DNA from: Helichrysum umbraculigerum | Lineage: Eukaryota; Streptophyta; Magnoliopsida; Asterales; Asteraceae | Direction: 5' to 3' | DNA: 64,000 nt | NCBI GenBank assembly: GCA_949592205.1 | Contig: CATIUR010000006.1 | Span: 64,910,001-64,974,000, forward strand | Part shown: positions 47,586 through 58,634 of the stretch, in pieces | Numbering within the stretch: position 1 is the stretch's first letter | How the letters are laid out: every line of letters starts with the position of its first letter | Translations under genes and position numbers: made by a program | The notes under the pieces: generated by a model | What the model saw: the letters and a program-made list of their open reading frames with translations, nothing else | Told to the model about the DNA's origin: nothing | Databases searched by the model: none

Positions 47586-50488
47586 GTAGTATAAGTTTTA
47601 CTATTACTATATTTAATGTTCATGTGGCCTTAAGGTTAAATTTTACGGTACAAATTTAAAACATTAAAATAATTTGTACTTAAATGTATGCGGCTTAACT
47701 AGGTGTTCCGATGATCGTTTTCAATCCTCTTCCTGGGCATCCCAAGATGTGCAAACACTTAGATTTGAACATAGAACCTCTTGTGATGATATCAGAACGA
47801 CAACTAGTAGATCATCTTTGTAATGGTTGGAACGTTAAAGTTCCTGTCATAGTAATAACGAGTTTTTTTCACCCGTGCGTTGCAGCGGGGTGAAAAAAAT
47901 ATATAGTTTTAGATGCACGAATGTAATTTTTCTTTAGGTTGTTTTCGCATTTTACATAAATTAAAACATAGAAGAAATTCATTTATCGTATCGAGTGTTC
48001 ATTCAAAGTTTATGATTTTCTCAAGTCGTAGGAATCAGGTTGTTTTCTATGTTAGAGATCTGTACCCACTTAGATTACCTATTAAAATATGTATAGCTTA
48101 TTTATCGCTTCTTCTTTTCTTATTCTTTTTTCATTTTTTTCTTTTTTGAATCGGACCTAGTTCCAATTAGTTTGATTAGGTTGAGTTAATCAAATTAAAA
48201 CGGAAAACATTCTACATATCATAATTATAAAGCTTTAAAACTCAATTACAAAAATATAGAAACACTATATTTTGAGTAAAAATTATATGTGTGTGTGCGT
48301 GTGTTTTTTTTTTCCTGATTTAGTCTTCTATCATACAATTTTAGTCCTCTAATCTCATATTTTACGTGAAACTTTTTTATTTATCGTATTTTAAGCGTTA
48401 TGATTAATTTGTTTAATATAAAATTACTCATTTTACATGGAACTACAACTAATATTTTGACTCTATTAATAATATATATAAATCAACATAATTATTATAA
48501 TATAATAACTATATGTTCCATCAAATACCCTTTAAAAGAATTTTTCAACTTAATAATCTTATCTTGTGAAAACGAAGATAACATTTTATAATGTTAATGT
48601 TTTATTTTTAATAATTAGACATTTATAGTTGTGTTTATGTTTTTTTATTTATACTATTTACATCAAATATATTTAAAACGAAGATAACATTTTATAATGT
48701 TAATGTTTTATTTTTAATAATTAGACATTTATAGTTGTGTTTATGTTTTTTTATTTATACTATTTACATCAAATATATTTATTTATAAAAAATATGCATT
48801 TTGGAGTATCTCTCCATCTCCTATTTATTACTTGTATTATTTATTTTTCCTTTGAGTTGCTACAGTAGTTAGTGGGTATGAATAGGTTAGCAATAATGCC
48901 AATTACGTCTTATAATTGTTATAAAGATAATAATAATATGATGTGAAAATGGTATAGATGTAATAGTTATGCCAATTTGGAAATCTGGATTGTCTTATAA
49001 AATACAGTATTTTATTATAAATCATATTCTTACTAGATTTATGTCCCCCGACAACGCGGCGATTAAATTGAAATTGTTATAGATTTAAAATTTAGTTTTA
49101 AATTTTTAATTAAATAAATTATTATCTATATTAGTGTGTTAAATGTATAGTGCTATAATTCGTATATGTATACTTTTAAGACCGGCGACAACGCGAGCGA
49201 CTGAATTGAAATTGTTATAGATTTTCAATTGTATATGGGTGTACACATTGTTGTAAATAGAAATCATCATATATATAAAAAAAAAAAAATGAATGCATGA
49301 TACCTTCTACAAATACACATTTAGTTAGATACATTTTTGACCTTTTACGATGTCACGAGCTTTAAGATAGGTTCTTTCTCATCAAAAAATGGATAAAAAA
49401 ACATGTTTTATGTTTATAGAATTCGTATATAACTTTTAGATTGTATGTAGTCCCTTTCAATTGTTTTGGAATATTTTTTTGAAAGAGGTTGACAATTATC
49501 AGAATTCATGTGTGTTGAACGATACCTTAGAGAGGAGAATGAATGTATATTCAATTAACAAAATGACGATATACATAATATGATAAATAATTTTTTAAAT
49601 TTGGAAAAGATGTCGTGATAGTAATTTTAAAAGTAAATAATATTAAATTTTTGAATAGATAACTTTTGGGAGTGCTTTAACTTCCGGAAGGTTTCAGTTT
49701 GGTTTATTAAAAATTTTCTATTTATATTTAAAAGATTAATAATTAATAATAATATAAATATAAAGATATTATGAAGGATGGTAAATGTAAGTATTAAAAT
49801 CTAATCTACATCATTATATCAAATTGAAAAACCACATCAAATAGTCTAGATTTCTTCATGAGGTTTTGGTTTAATTATACATATAAGATAATATAAGATT
49901 GATTTCGCATAGTTGTTTGTTCAATTTATTGCTACATTTTACAAGAACTATCGTTATATATCCATCTTTTATCTCTTCTCTCTTATACATTTTAAGAGAA
50001 TCATATTTACGTGAACTTCCTATAATTAGCCCCTAATGAAATAATCTTGTCTTCAATGTTTGAGTATTATGAATTAGAATCCTTGATCCAAAAATCAAAA
50101 TTCGTTTAACTAAATAGTAATTAGTGATCCTTAAAAAATCTAATATACCCTTACAATTTGGAACTAATCACCCATGTTTTTAAAACTACTTACTGGTTAA
50201 TTACTTCAAGAATTAAATCACTGAAATTCGAGAGTTTACAGTTTTTGGTTCTTATTTTTTGGAAAATGTTCTCATACAAAATTAGCTTTATTCTATAATT
50301 TGACTACAACCACATTTCGTGTATTTTATACATGATTGCTAATTGCTAAAACTAACTAAAATTAACATGCATCATGTAAAAATACCTATAACATTTTATT
50401 ATCATATCTAATTGTCACATACAATTCAAAATTTATTAAAGAAATTAAAGAATGTAAAGGAATGCTTAATACTTATCATCCTCCTCTA
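47586..50488. other. Gene-free AT-rich intergenic DNA
   Basis: No coding frame with family resemblance. Short GC words (CACCCGTGCGTTGCAGCGGGGTG at 47870-47892, GGCGACAACGCGAGCGACTG at 49185-49204) resemble ends of decayed elements but cannot be paired. One perfect tandem duplication is listed separately. Confidence 0.5.
48569..48780. repeat. Perfect 106-bp tandem duplication (two units)
   Basis: Units 48569-48674 and 48675-48780 are identical by eye, each beginning AAAACGAAGATAACATTTTA and ending CATCAAATATATTT. No mismatch was seen, which points to a recent duplication or an assembly/slippage event. Confidence 0.9.
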
Positions 50489-50909
50489 CAGGGGCGGTAC
50501 TAGGGTGGGGGCAGGGTGGGCAGCCGCCCCCACCAAATTTTTACGGGTCGAGAAAAATTTCGTAGGTTTCGACATAATTTGCATATTGGCCCCCATAACT
50601 AATAAGTACAAAACAGTTTCAAAAAAGTTACTTTTAGTGTTTAACTTGATGGTTGGGAAATGAACTTAGTATTCAAGAGGTTCAAAGATCAATCATTCCT
50701 TATTGCATTAGTTTTAACTTTTTTTTCCCCTTTATGTTTTCTCATTCTTTCTTACCATTTTTTTCATTGTATATATGTAATAATATTTAAAACAACATAA
50801 TTGTTAAACTATGTATTTTAATGATTATAATTTTTTCTTTTTCTTCATAATCTACGTATGATAATGTTTTACACTTATATTATATAAACATGTTCGATTT
50901 AGAATTTAC

Positions 50910-51522
50910 TGTAACACCCCCATAAGACCCGTACCTGGACCACGTGCGGGCAGTGTTACTATTGAGGCCCACTGGGCTAGGTCTGCAGCCCAATGCACCC
51001 CAACCCATCACCTGTGGATTTAGTAATATCCACCAGGCAGGTTGTTGGATTCGAACTTGAATCCCTTTAATACTAAGTCTTTCAACTTAGTATCACCAAT
51101 TGAGCTCAGCTCAATTGGTGATACTAAGTTGAAAGACTTAGTATTAAAGGGATTCAAGTTCGAATCCAACAACCTGCCTGGTGGATATTACTAAATCCAC
51201 AGGTGATGGGTTGGGGTGCATTGGGCTGCAGACCTAGCCCAGTGGGCCTCAATAGTAACACTGCCCGCACGTGGTCCAGGTACGGGTCTTATGGGGGTGT
51301 TACATAAAAAGTGCACTTTTTATGTAACACCCCCATAAGACCCGTACCTGGACCACGTGCGGGCAGTGTTACTATTGAGGCCCACTGGGCTAGGTCTGCA
51401 GCCCAATGCACCCCAACCCATCACCTATGGATTTAGTAATATCCACCAGGTAGGTTGTTGGATTCGAACCTGAATCCCTTTAATACTAAGTCTTTCAACT
51501 TAGTATCACCAATTGAGCTATC
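50910..51522. repeat. Three alternating copies of a tRNA-derived SINE-like unit
   Basis: Copy 1 (50910-51106, reverse), copy 2 (51108-51304, forward) and copy 3 (51323-51519, reverse) are each 197 bp. Copies 1 and 2 form a perfect palindrome around 51107. Copies 2 and 3 form another around the spacer TAAAAAGTGCACTTTTTA (51305-51322), with three mismatches. Read forward, the unit has an A box (TAGCTCAATTGG, best in copy 3), an anticodon-like stem (CTAAG...CTTAG), a B box (GTTCGAATCC) and a 130-bp body ending GGGGGTGTTACA. The RNA polymerase III promoter and tRNA-like head indicate a SINE. Its 12-base end equals the LTR terminus of the adjoining retrotransposon. Confidence 0.75.
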
Positions 51523-53915
51523 TGTAACACCCCCGAAATTCACTGTTTTGCGGAAGCATAGTTTGGGGTGTTACTAATCAAATATCACAGCACAAAGATA
51601 AAGCAAACGACATCTATATGCAACGTTTGTAAATTAGTTACATTCCATAGATATAATGTTTGAAAACTTAGTGTTTTCGTATACAAAATGTAGTTTCCAC
51701 TAGAGTCCACGCGTATAGCGGGAGATTCTATTACATAATCGTAATATACAAAAGATAATGCTAAGAATCTCCGTTAATGCAGTTGTGTTGAAATCATGCG
51801 ACTCTAGCTAAGATCCTGGAGTAATCCTACTCCATCCGGGTACCTGAGAAAACATGCTAAAAAGTGTCAACCAAAAGGTTGGTGAATCTCACAGGTTTGT
51901 AAATAATATCAGCTTTGAACACGAGCTTTCATCAGTAATGCCCGTAGGCGTAAAATCAGCAATTTCAATCCAGAAATCGTAAACCAGTATTTGCAATCCC
52001 GCAAATGTAAGTAAGTAAGTTTATACCATTGCCATGAGGCTCATAATCGAAGCTTAACCCGTAAGTAATAAGTTTGCTCCCGTGACATGCTCGTAGTTGA
52101 GCAAGCATCAGTAACGAATAAGTAGTCACCCGTTTCTACGTGTAAATCAGTACGTGGCAGCGCTACTGCCCCGGGTGGGGAGGGTCATTTCCCTAATGGA
52201 TCCATTAACTAGTGTTCGCGCTTAAGTCCATAACTAACGATATATGATGGAGAGACTTCTGTAAATAGTAACAACTCATGCAATTCCGTTTGGTATAGAA
52301 AACAGTTTAGTACTTGTGTTCAAGAAAAAGTAGTAGCATGTATCTCCCCCAATAAGATAAAACAGTAAAAGTGGGGCCGTAAGACTCACCTGAGTCTCGT
52401 AATAAGCCGTAGCAAATAGCAAGTAGTAAATATAGTAAGTAGGTTCTCCGAACCCGTAACCTTCAAATGCCTATTCATATGAAGTTATGTAAGTATGCGT
52501 CTCACGAGACGTTTCGTTTAGTTGTACACAACTAGCATATCCAGTGCTTGTCCGTATGTTTGTAATTGTTTGTTTGTTGGAAAACACGTTTGGCCCGTTG
52601 GTGACGGTTTGTAGCAAAAATTCTAAAATGTTGACTTTGCTACAGTAGATTTGCTACAGTACTGCTACAGTAAAATTTGACTTTTTTGTACAGTAACTTT
52701 GACTTTTTCTATAGTGAAAATCCTTTAAAGTTTCCAAGTTTTCTGTTTTCTGCGACATAATATGCGACACTAAAGTTTGGTATGCGACACAGTGGTTGTG
52801 TCGCATAAGGTGCGACACAAGAGCTCTGCGACACAGTGGTTGTGTCGCAAAAGCTTACGATGCTAATTTAATAGCGACATAATGGTTGTGTCGCATAAAA
52901 AGTGCGACACAATAGTGCGACATAACGTACGACACAAAATACGACACTAAATGGTTTATGCGACATAGCATGCGACACAAACGTTGTGTCGCAAAGATGA
53001 ACATCAGCCCAGCAACTTTCGGATGTCGAGATTTTCCGACCAAAAACGCAAATCTAACCCATTTTTGAGCTGTAAAATCGTGTTTTCTTCTTTGTTTAGG
53101 TTATAGCTATGTTGTGTACACCATATTACATCAAAATAATACCTCAAAATGAGTAAATCTAAGTTTTTAGAGAAATCCTTACAATTGCAAATCGAGGCCG
53201 AAAAAGGAAGAAAACGAGTATGTTGCCTTTGTAAATCTTGTTCCTCTCTTGGTGGTGATTCCGAAAATGTGAATCTTGTGGGTTGCTTTGATGATTCCGA
53301 AAATTTGTAAGAAATGGGTGGAGAGAGTTTAGAATGTGTGTGTGTGTTTTGTATAAGTGAAAATGAAAGAAGAAGATTGAGAGGTGGTGGGGTGTTGGCT
53401 GATCCCAAAAGGAAAGGAGGGAAAAACACTCATCAAAACCCAGTGTTTACTCCGTGTCCTAATCGTTTAATCGTTCGTTTTTAGTATTTAACCAAATAGT
53501 TATGTTTTAAAATGTAACTGGAGTATTTAAATAAAATACCTTGAAATTAATAATAATAAAAACATTTGTCGAGATATTTAAATTATTAAGTCGCGTTTAT
53601 TACGTTTTGTTGCGTTAGTTAAAATGTCGTCGCGATAATATATGAATAATGCTCGTTCGGTTGCGTATTTTATATAACAAAATACGCTCTCATTATTTAA
53701 GTAAATTTCTGTCACCAACGTCCAAGTAAACTGTGTCGGACTCCGTCCGGTTAATTCGCACGATTTATCCAAATCGCGTAAGTACACACACATATATATA
53801 AATCACCTTATATATATATACAAATAGAGCCTGTAATTAGTCCTATTACATACTAATTACAACTAGTTACGAACAATTAGGCATAATTAATTACCCTAAT
53901 TATGCAGGTGTTACA
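51523..53915 (-). repeat. 3' LTR of the Tekay element
   Basis: 2,393 bp, TG...CA with 9-base terminal inverted repeats (TGTAACACC / GGTGTTACA). Compared with the other LTR I see three substitutions (51798 G/A, 52028 A/G, 53432 A/C) and no indel. It carries a hairpin-motif cluster at 52751-52993 and a 141-codon minus-strand frame at 53004-53429 of low-complexity composition, probably untranslated leader rather than a gene. Confidence 0.95.
52751..52993. repeat. TGCGACAC / GTGTCGCA hairpin-motif cluster in the 3' LTR
   Basis: Ten GCGACA(C/T), two ACGACAC and four TGTGTCGCA words within 243 bp. Several are arranged as small stem-loops, such as TGCGACACAGTGGTTGTGTCGCA at 52774-52806. The arrangement is not a simple tandem array. 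Repeated identically at 60690-60932 in the other LTR. Confidence 0.85.
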
Positions 53916-53928
53916 TTCTCCCCTTGTT
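53916..53928 (-). promoter_or_regulatory. Polypurine tract of the Tekay element
   Basis: The minus-strand AACAAGGGGAGAA directly abuts the 3' LTR start; it primes plus-strand DNA synthesis in LTR elements. Confidence 0.85.
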
Positions 53929-53948
53929 AAAGAAATTTCGTCCCGAAA

Positions 53949-56900
53949 TTAGCTTGAGTGCACGGACGGTGCGTTATCTGGGAAGAGATGTGGGTATTTC
54001 TGTCGCATTTGGTCTTCCCGTTCCCAGGTGAACTCAGGGCCGCGCCTAGAATTCCACCTGACCTTTACGATGGGAATACGACTCTGTTTCAATCGTTTGA
54101 CCTCACGGTCCATGATTTCCATAGGTTCCTCGACAAAATGAAGTTTATCATCGATTTGAATTTCGTCGAGCGGTATAATCAGTGTCTCGTCAGACAGACA
54201 TTTCTTCAAGTTAGAAATGTGGAATGTGTTGTGTACGCTGCTAAGTTCAGCAGGAAGTTGCAGGCGGTATGCCACTGGACCAATCCTTTCCAGGATTTCG
54301 AATGGTCCGATGTATCTAGGATTTAGTTTGCCTCGCTTTCTGAATCGAATGACACCCTTCCACGGTGCCACTTTGAGAAGTACCTTGTCCCCTACCTGGA
54401 ACTCAAGGTGTTTGCGTCTCACGTCAGCATAGCTTTTCTGACGATCACGTGCGGCTTTCAGCCGGTTTTGAATACCAACGATTTTCTCAGTAGTTTCTTG
54501 AATGATATCTGGACCCGTGAGTTGGGAATCTCCTAACTCAGTCCAACAGATCGGTGATCGGCATTTACGCCCGTAAAGTGCCTCGAAGGGTGCAGCCTTT
54601 ATGCTGGTATGGTAACTGTTGTTGTACGAGAACTCGCACAACGGTAAGTGATTTTCCCAAGAAGTACCGAAGTCAACTACGCAGGCTCGTAGCATATCCT
54701 CCAGTGTTTGAATAGTTCGCTCGCTTTGGCCATCGGTTTGCGGGTGATAAGCAGTACTCATATCCAGACGAGTACCAAGAGATTTCTGTAATGATTGCCA
54801 AAAGTTAGAAGTAAAACGACTGTCCCTATCCGAGATGATCGAGATAGGTACACCGTGTCGCGAGATGATTTCTTTGACATAGATGCGAGTCAGACGCTCC
54901 ATCTTGTCGGTTTCCTTGATGGCCAGAAAATGAGCAGATTTCGTGAGACGGTCCACGATCACCCAAATGGTATCGCAACCACTCGAAGTTTTCGGTAGTT
55001 TGGTAATGAAGTCCATGGAAATCTGTTCCCATTTCCATTGAGAAATTTCATGTTGTTGGAGCAACCCCGAGGGTCTTTGGTGTTCGGCCTTGACTTTGGA
55101 ACAGGTTAGGCATTTACTGACGTACAAGGCAATGTCAGCTTTCATGTTAGGCCACCAATACAATCCTTTGACGTCGTGATACATCTTGTCAGAACCAGGA
55201 TGTATAGAGTATCGAGATTTGTGAGCTTCAGCCATCACCAAATCTCGCAAGTTTCCGAATTTGGGTAACCACACCCGGTTAGAGAAGTATCGAGTTCCAT
55301 CGGGTTTGATTTCGAATTGTTTATCCAAGCCTCGCAAGGCTTCATTTTTCAAGTTTTCATCGTTGAGTGCTTCAAGTTGAGCGGTAAGGGTTTGAGCAGG
55401 AAGCTCGTTACGAATTGTCATAGAAAGTGCTCGGACTCGAAGGGGTTTCACTCGTTCTTTTCGGCTTAAGGCATCGGCAACTACGTTAGCCTTGCCCGGA
55501 TGGTATTTGATCTCGCAGTTGTAGTCACTAAGTAACTCAACCCAGCGACGTTGTCTCATGTTTAGATCTTTCTGATCGAATATGTGTTGGAGACTTTTGT
55601 GATCGGTGAAGATGGTGCTTTTCGTACCGTAGAGATAATGTCTCCAGATTTTCAATGCGAAGACCACAGCACCTAACTCGAGGTCGTGGGTCGTATAGTT
55701 TTTCTCGTGAATTTTTAGTTGTCGTGAGGCATAGGCAATGACTTTTTCTCGTTGCATCAACACACAACCAAGTCCTTGGTGTGAGGCATCGCAGTAAACT
55801 ACGAAGTCGTCGGTGCCCTCGGGTAAGGACAAGATTGGTGCACTGCAAAGTTTGTTTTTCAATAGCTGGAAGGCTGACTCTTGTTTATCAGTCCAATCGA
55901 ACTTCTTATCTTTCTGAGTCAGTGTGGTTAGGGGAACAGCTATTCTTGAAAAGTTTTCGATGAATCGGCGGTAGTAACCAGCAAGACCTAAGAATTGTCT
56001 CACTTCGGTTGGAGTGGTCGGTGACTCCCAGCCCTTGATTGCTTCAATCTTGGTGGGATCAACATGAATTCCTTGGCTGTCAATCACGTGCCCGAGGAAT
56101 TGAACGGTTCGAATCCAGAACTCACACTTAGAGAATTTGGCATATAACTCTTCGTGTTTCAGGAGTCCTAGAATGGTTTTCAGATGTTGAGCATGTTCCT
56201 GCTCGTTGCGCGAGTAAATCAGAATATCGTCGATGAACACAATGACGAATTTGTCAAGATATGGTTTGCACACCCGATTCATAAGGTCCATGAATACGGC
56301 CGGTGCGTTGGTCAACCCGAATGGCATCACTTGAAATTCGTAATGCCCATAACGAGTTCGGAAAGCTGTCTTTGGGATATCATTGTCACGGACTCGGAGT
56401 TGATGATAACCTGACCGTAGATCAATCTTTGAGTAAACACTCGATCCCTGGAGTTGGTCAAATAGGTCATCGATTCTGGGAAGTGGATACCGATTCTTTA
56501 TGGTTAGCTTATTCAGCTCTCGGTAATCGATACACATGCGGAAAGATCCATCTTTCTTTTTCACGAATAAGACCGGAGCTCCCCAAGGTGAGGAACTTGG
56601 TCGAATGAATCCTCTATCCAGGAGTTCCTGTAGTTGGTTAGACAACTCCTGCATTTCGGATGGTGCTAAACGGTAAGGGGCTCGTGCCACGGGTGCAGCT
56701 CCGGGCACAAGTTCGATTTGAAATTCAACTTGTCTAGGTGGCGGAAGTCCGGGCAAGTCTTCAGGAAAGACTTCCGGGAAATCCCGCACAATCGGAACAT
56801 CCTCAAGTCGCTTCTCCTCCGACTTCTTCTCCGTTACATGTGCGAGGATGGCTTGATACCCTTTTCGTAGATATTTTCTAGTTTTCAGACAGGAGACAAT

Positions 56901-58358
56901 ATTCAGATTTCGTCTGCCGGTCTCCCCTTGTAGGACTAAGGTTCCACCGGAGACAAGAGGTATGCGAACGAGTTTGTCATGACAGATGATTTCAGCTCGG
57001 TGCTTGGATAACCAATCCATACCGACAATAATATCGAAGCTGCCGATCTCGACAGGGATTAAATCAATGGAAAACGTTTCGTTCGTGAGGTTAAGTGTAC
57101 AGTTGTGTATGATGCTATCAGTCTCAATCAGTTTGCCGTTAGCTAATTCTACAATGTATTTAGCATCTAAGGCAGTGGAAGTTATATCAAGTAAAGGGCT
57201 AAATTTCTCAGAAATGAAGCTTCTATCGGCACCGGTATCAAATAATACAGAAGCAGTAAGGTCGTTGAGAAGGAACGTACCCGTCACGACATTCGGGTCT
57301 TGTCTGGCTTCCCCAGCCTTGATAACGAATGCTCTACCACGAGCAGGGTGGTTGTTGTTTTTCAGCTTTGGGCAATCTTTCTTGAAGTGCCCTGAATTTC
57401 CGCACCCAAAGCAGGCCTTTGGTGCATTGGTGTTGGGGGTAGAAATGTTGGTTCGGCAATCCTTGGCTAGATGCCCGAACCGTTTGCAGTTGGAGCAAGG
57501 GCAAGAACCGTCATGATGGCGGCTGCATTTGGAACAGTAAGGCTTGTTCCCGCTGTACCCTTTCTTTTTCGAAGTCCCCGATGAATAAGCCTTAATGTAC
57601 TCAGGCTTTTTGTTGGAGGTTTGGTTGGATGAGTTGGGGTTACCTTCCCACTTGCGTTTGTTGTTTGCAGATGGGGTTGGAGTTGTGCCACGGCGGACAG
57701 AATTTGCAGTTAGTTCATGGGCCATACGGATGGCGCTCTGAATAGTACCCGGTTTGGATGAAGTCACCAGGTCCTGTAGTCTCTCGGGAAGTCCATCAAC
57801 GAATTTCTCGATCCTCTTGTACTCAGGATCGACCATGGTTGGGCATAGAAGTGCCAGTTGGTGGAAACGGTTGGTGTATCCGGTGATATCATCACCCTGC
57901 ATCTTGTGGTTCCAGAATTCCATTTCCAGTTGTTTCAATTCATCCCTGGGGCAGTACTCGCCCCTCAACATTTCCTTCAACTCCTCCCACGGGAGTTGGT
58001 AAGCAGTAGCAACACTCACAGTCTGGGCATAAGTGTTCCACCAGGTGAGTGCGGTGTCAGTAAAAGTACTAACGGAGAACTTAACCTTATCTCCCTCCGC
58101 ACAGTTGCAGATAAGAAATACAGACTCAACTTTCTCGATCCAGCGTACTAGACCGATAGCTCCCTCGGTACCTGCAAAGTTTAGAGGTTTGCAGTTCTGG
58201 AAGTCCTTGTAAGAACAAGGTTTAGCAGCAGAGGTTTCAGCGGCATCGCTGTTCCTCGTGGAATTTGGTGGAGTATTCCGAGCCAAGGCTTCAGTAACAG
58301 CCTGGGTTATAAGGGAGGTAATCTGGGCATCGGTGTATGGTCTTGTCTTTGGCGGCAT
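53949..58358 (-). CDS. Gag-Pol polyprotein of the Tekay-type retrotransposon, intact
   Basis: One open frame of 1,469 codons encoding the particle protein and the replication enzymes. By residue: Gag retrotransposon domain (about 60-225), two zinc knuckles of CX2CX4HX4C type (288-301 CSNCKRFGHLAKDC and 316-329 CFGCGNSGHFKKDC), protease with DTG (374-376), reverse transcriptase with FIDD at the active site (708-711), RNase H beginning VYCDAS (about 854), integrase with an HHCC zinc site (H1053...C1083, C1086) and the D1116, D1177, E1213 triad (35 residues between the last two), then a C-terminal chromodomain-like segment (about 1400-1455, VKVRWNSRRGPEFTWERED). No stop, frameshift or missing catalytic residue was noticed. 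Gag and pol are fused without a frameshift, usual for this clade. Host-gene annotation of any part of it should be rejected. Confidence 0.96.
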   Translation of the reverse strand: MPPKTRPYTDAQITSLITQAVTEALARNTPPNSTRNSDAAETSAAKPCSYKDFQNCKPLNFAGTEGAIGLVRWIEKVESVFLICNCAEGDKVKFSVSTFTDTALTWWNTYAQTVSVATAYQLPWEELKEMLRGEYCPRDELKQLEMEFWNHKMQGDDITGYTNRFHQLALLCPTMVDPEYKRIEKFVDGLPERLQDLVTSSKPGTIQSAIRMAHELTANSVRRGTTPTPSANNKRKWEGNPNSSNQTSNKKPEYIKAYSSGTSKKKGYSGNKPYCSKCSRHHDGSCPCSNCKRFGHLAKDCRTNISTPNTNAPKACFGCGNSGHFKKDCPKLKNNNHPARGRAFVIKAGEARQDPNVVTGTFLLNDLTASVLFDTGADRSFISEKFSPLLDITSTALDAKYIVELANGKLIETDSIIHNCTLNLTNETFSIDLIPVEIGSFDIIVGMDWLSKHRAEIICHDKLVRIPLVSGGTLVLQGETGRRNLNIVSCLKTRKYLRKGYQAILAHVTEKKSEEKRLEDVPIVRDFPEVFPEDLPGLPPPRQVEFQIELVPGAAPVARAPYRLAPSEMQELSNQLQELLDRGFIRPSSSPWGAPVLFVKKKDGSFRMCIDYRELNKLTIKNRYPLPRIDDLFDQLQGSSVYSKIDLRSGYHQLRVRDNDIPKTAFRTRYGHYEFQVMPFGLTNAPAVFMDLMNRVCKPYLDKFVIVFIDDILIYSRNEQEHAQHLKTILGLLKHEELYAKFSKCEFWIRTVQFLGHVIDSQGIHVDPTKIEAIKGWESPTTPTEVRQFLGLAGYYRRFIENFSRIAVPLTTLTQKDKKFDWTDKQESAFQLLKNKLCSAPILSLPEGTDDFVVYCDASHQGLGCVLMQREKVIAYASRQLKIHEKNYTTHDLELGAVVFALKIWRHYLYGTKSTIFTDHKSLQHIFDQKDLNMRQRRWVELLSDYNCEIKYHPGKANVVADALSRKERVKPLRVRALSMTIRNELPAQTLTAQLEALNDENLKNEALRGLDKQFEIKPDGTRYFSNRVWLPKFGNLRDLVMAEAHKSRYSIHPGSDKMYHDVKGLYWWPNMKADIALYVSKCLTCSKVKAEHQRPSGLLQQHEISQWKWEQISMDFITKLPKTSSGCDTIWVIVDRLTKSAHFLAIKETDKMERLTRIYVKEIISRHGVPISIISDRDSRFTSNFWQSLQKSLGTRLDMSTAYHPQTDGQSERTIQTLEDMLRACVVDFGTSWENHLPLCEFSYNNSYHTSIKAAPFEALYGRKCRSPICWTELGDSQLTGPDIIQETTEKIVGIQNRLKAARDRQKSYADVRRKHLEFQVGDKVLLKVAPWKGVIRFRKRGKLNPRYIGPFEILERIGPVAYRLQLPAELSSVHNTFHISNLKKCLSDETLIIPLDEIQIDDKLHFVEEPMEIMDREVKRLKQSRIPIVKVRWNSRRGPEFTWEREDQMRQKYPHLFPDNAPSVHSS

Positions 58359-58634
58359 GATTCTTCAATAAAAGAAATGAAGATACATGAGATTTTGTAG
58401 GAACTTGTAATTGTCACAGATGTACATGTATAAAAGCAGTAATACAAAACATCAACATGGAAAAATGACAATTATTATGAGTTGAAATATCAAGGAATAT
58501 TTGATGGATAATGCGAGTTCAAAGGTTACATCCTACAGAGATATTACAAAAGGTGTCGGGAATTGTTACATCCGACTAGTTTATAGAATAGCGCTAGATA
58601 GTCATTAGATTACGAGGCAAAGACTACACTAGTC

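Noticed and set aside
47236..47594. Host gene starting with frames at 47236-47571 (minus) or 47367-47594 (plus)
   Set aside because: Both lie within the terminal-repeat element 46889-47582 and have no recognisable domain.
51108..51190. A tRNA gene at the A-box/B-box sequence
   Set aside because: Arms do not close to a full cloverleaf (no acceptor stem, oversized loops), and the sequence is the head of a 197-bp repeated unit, so SINE-like rather than a tRNA gene.
53004..53429. 141-codon frame in the LTR, repeated at 60943-61368
   Set aside because: Low-complexity translation of LTR leader sequence; no family. Its duplication merely reflects the two LTRs.
53958..58151. Several plus-strand frames of 60-176 codons
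   Set aside because: All are antisense shadows of the gag-pol frame.
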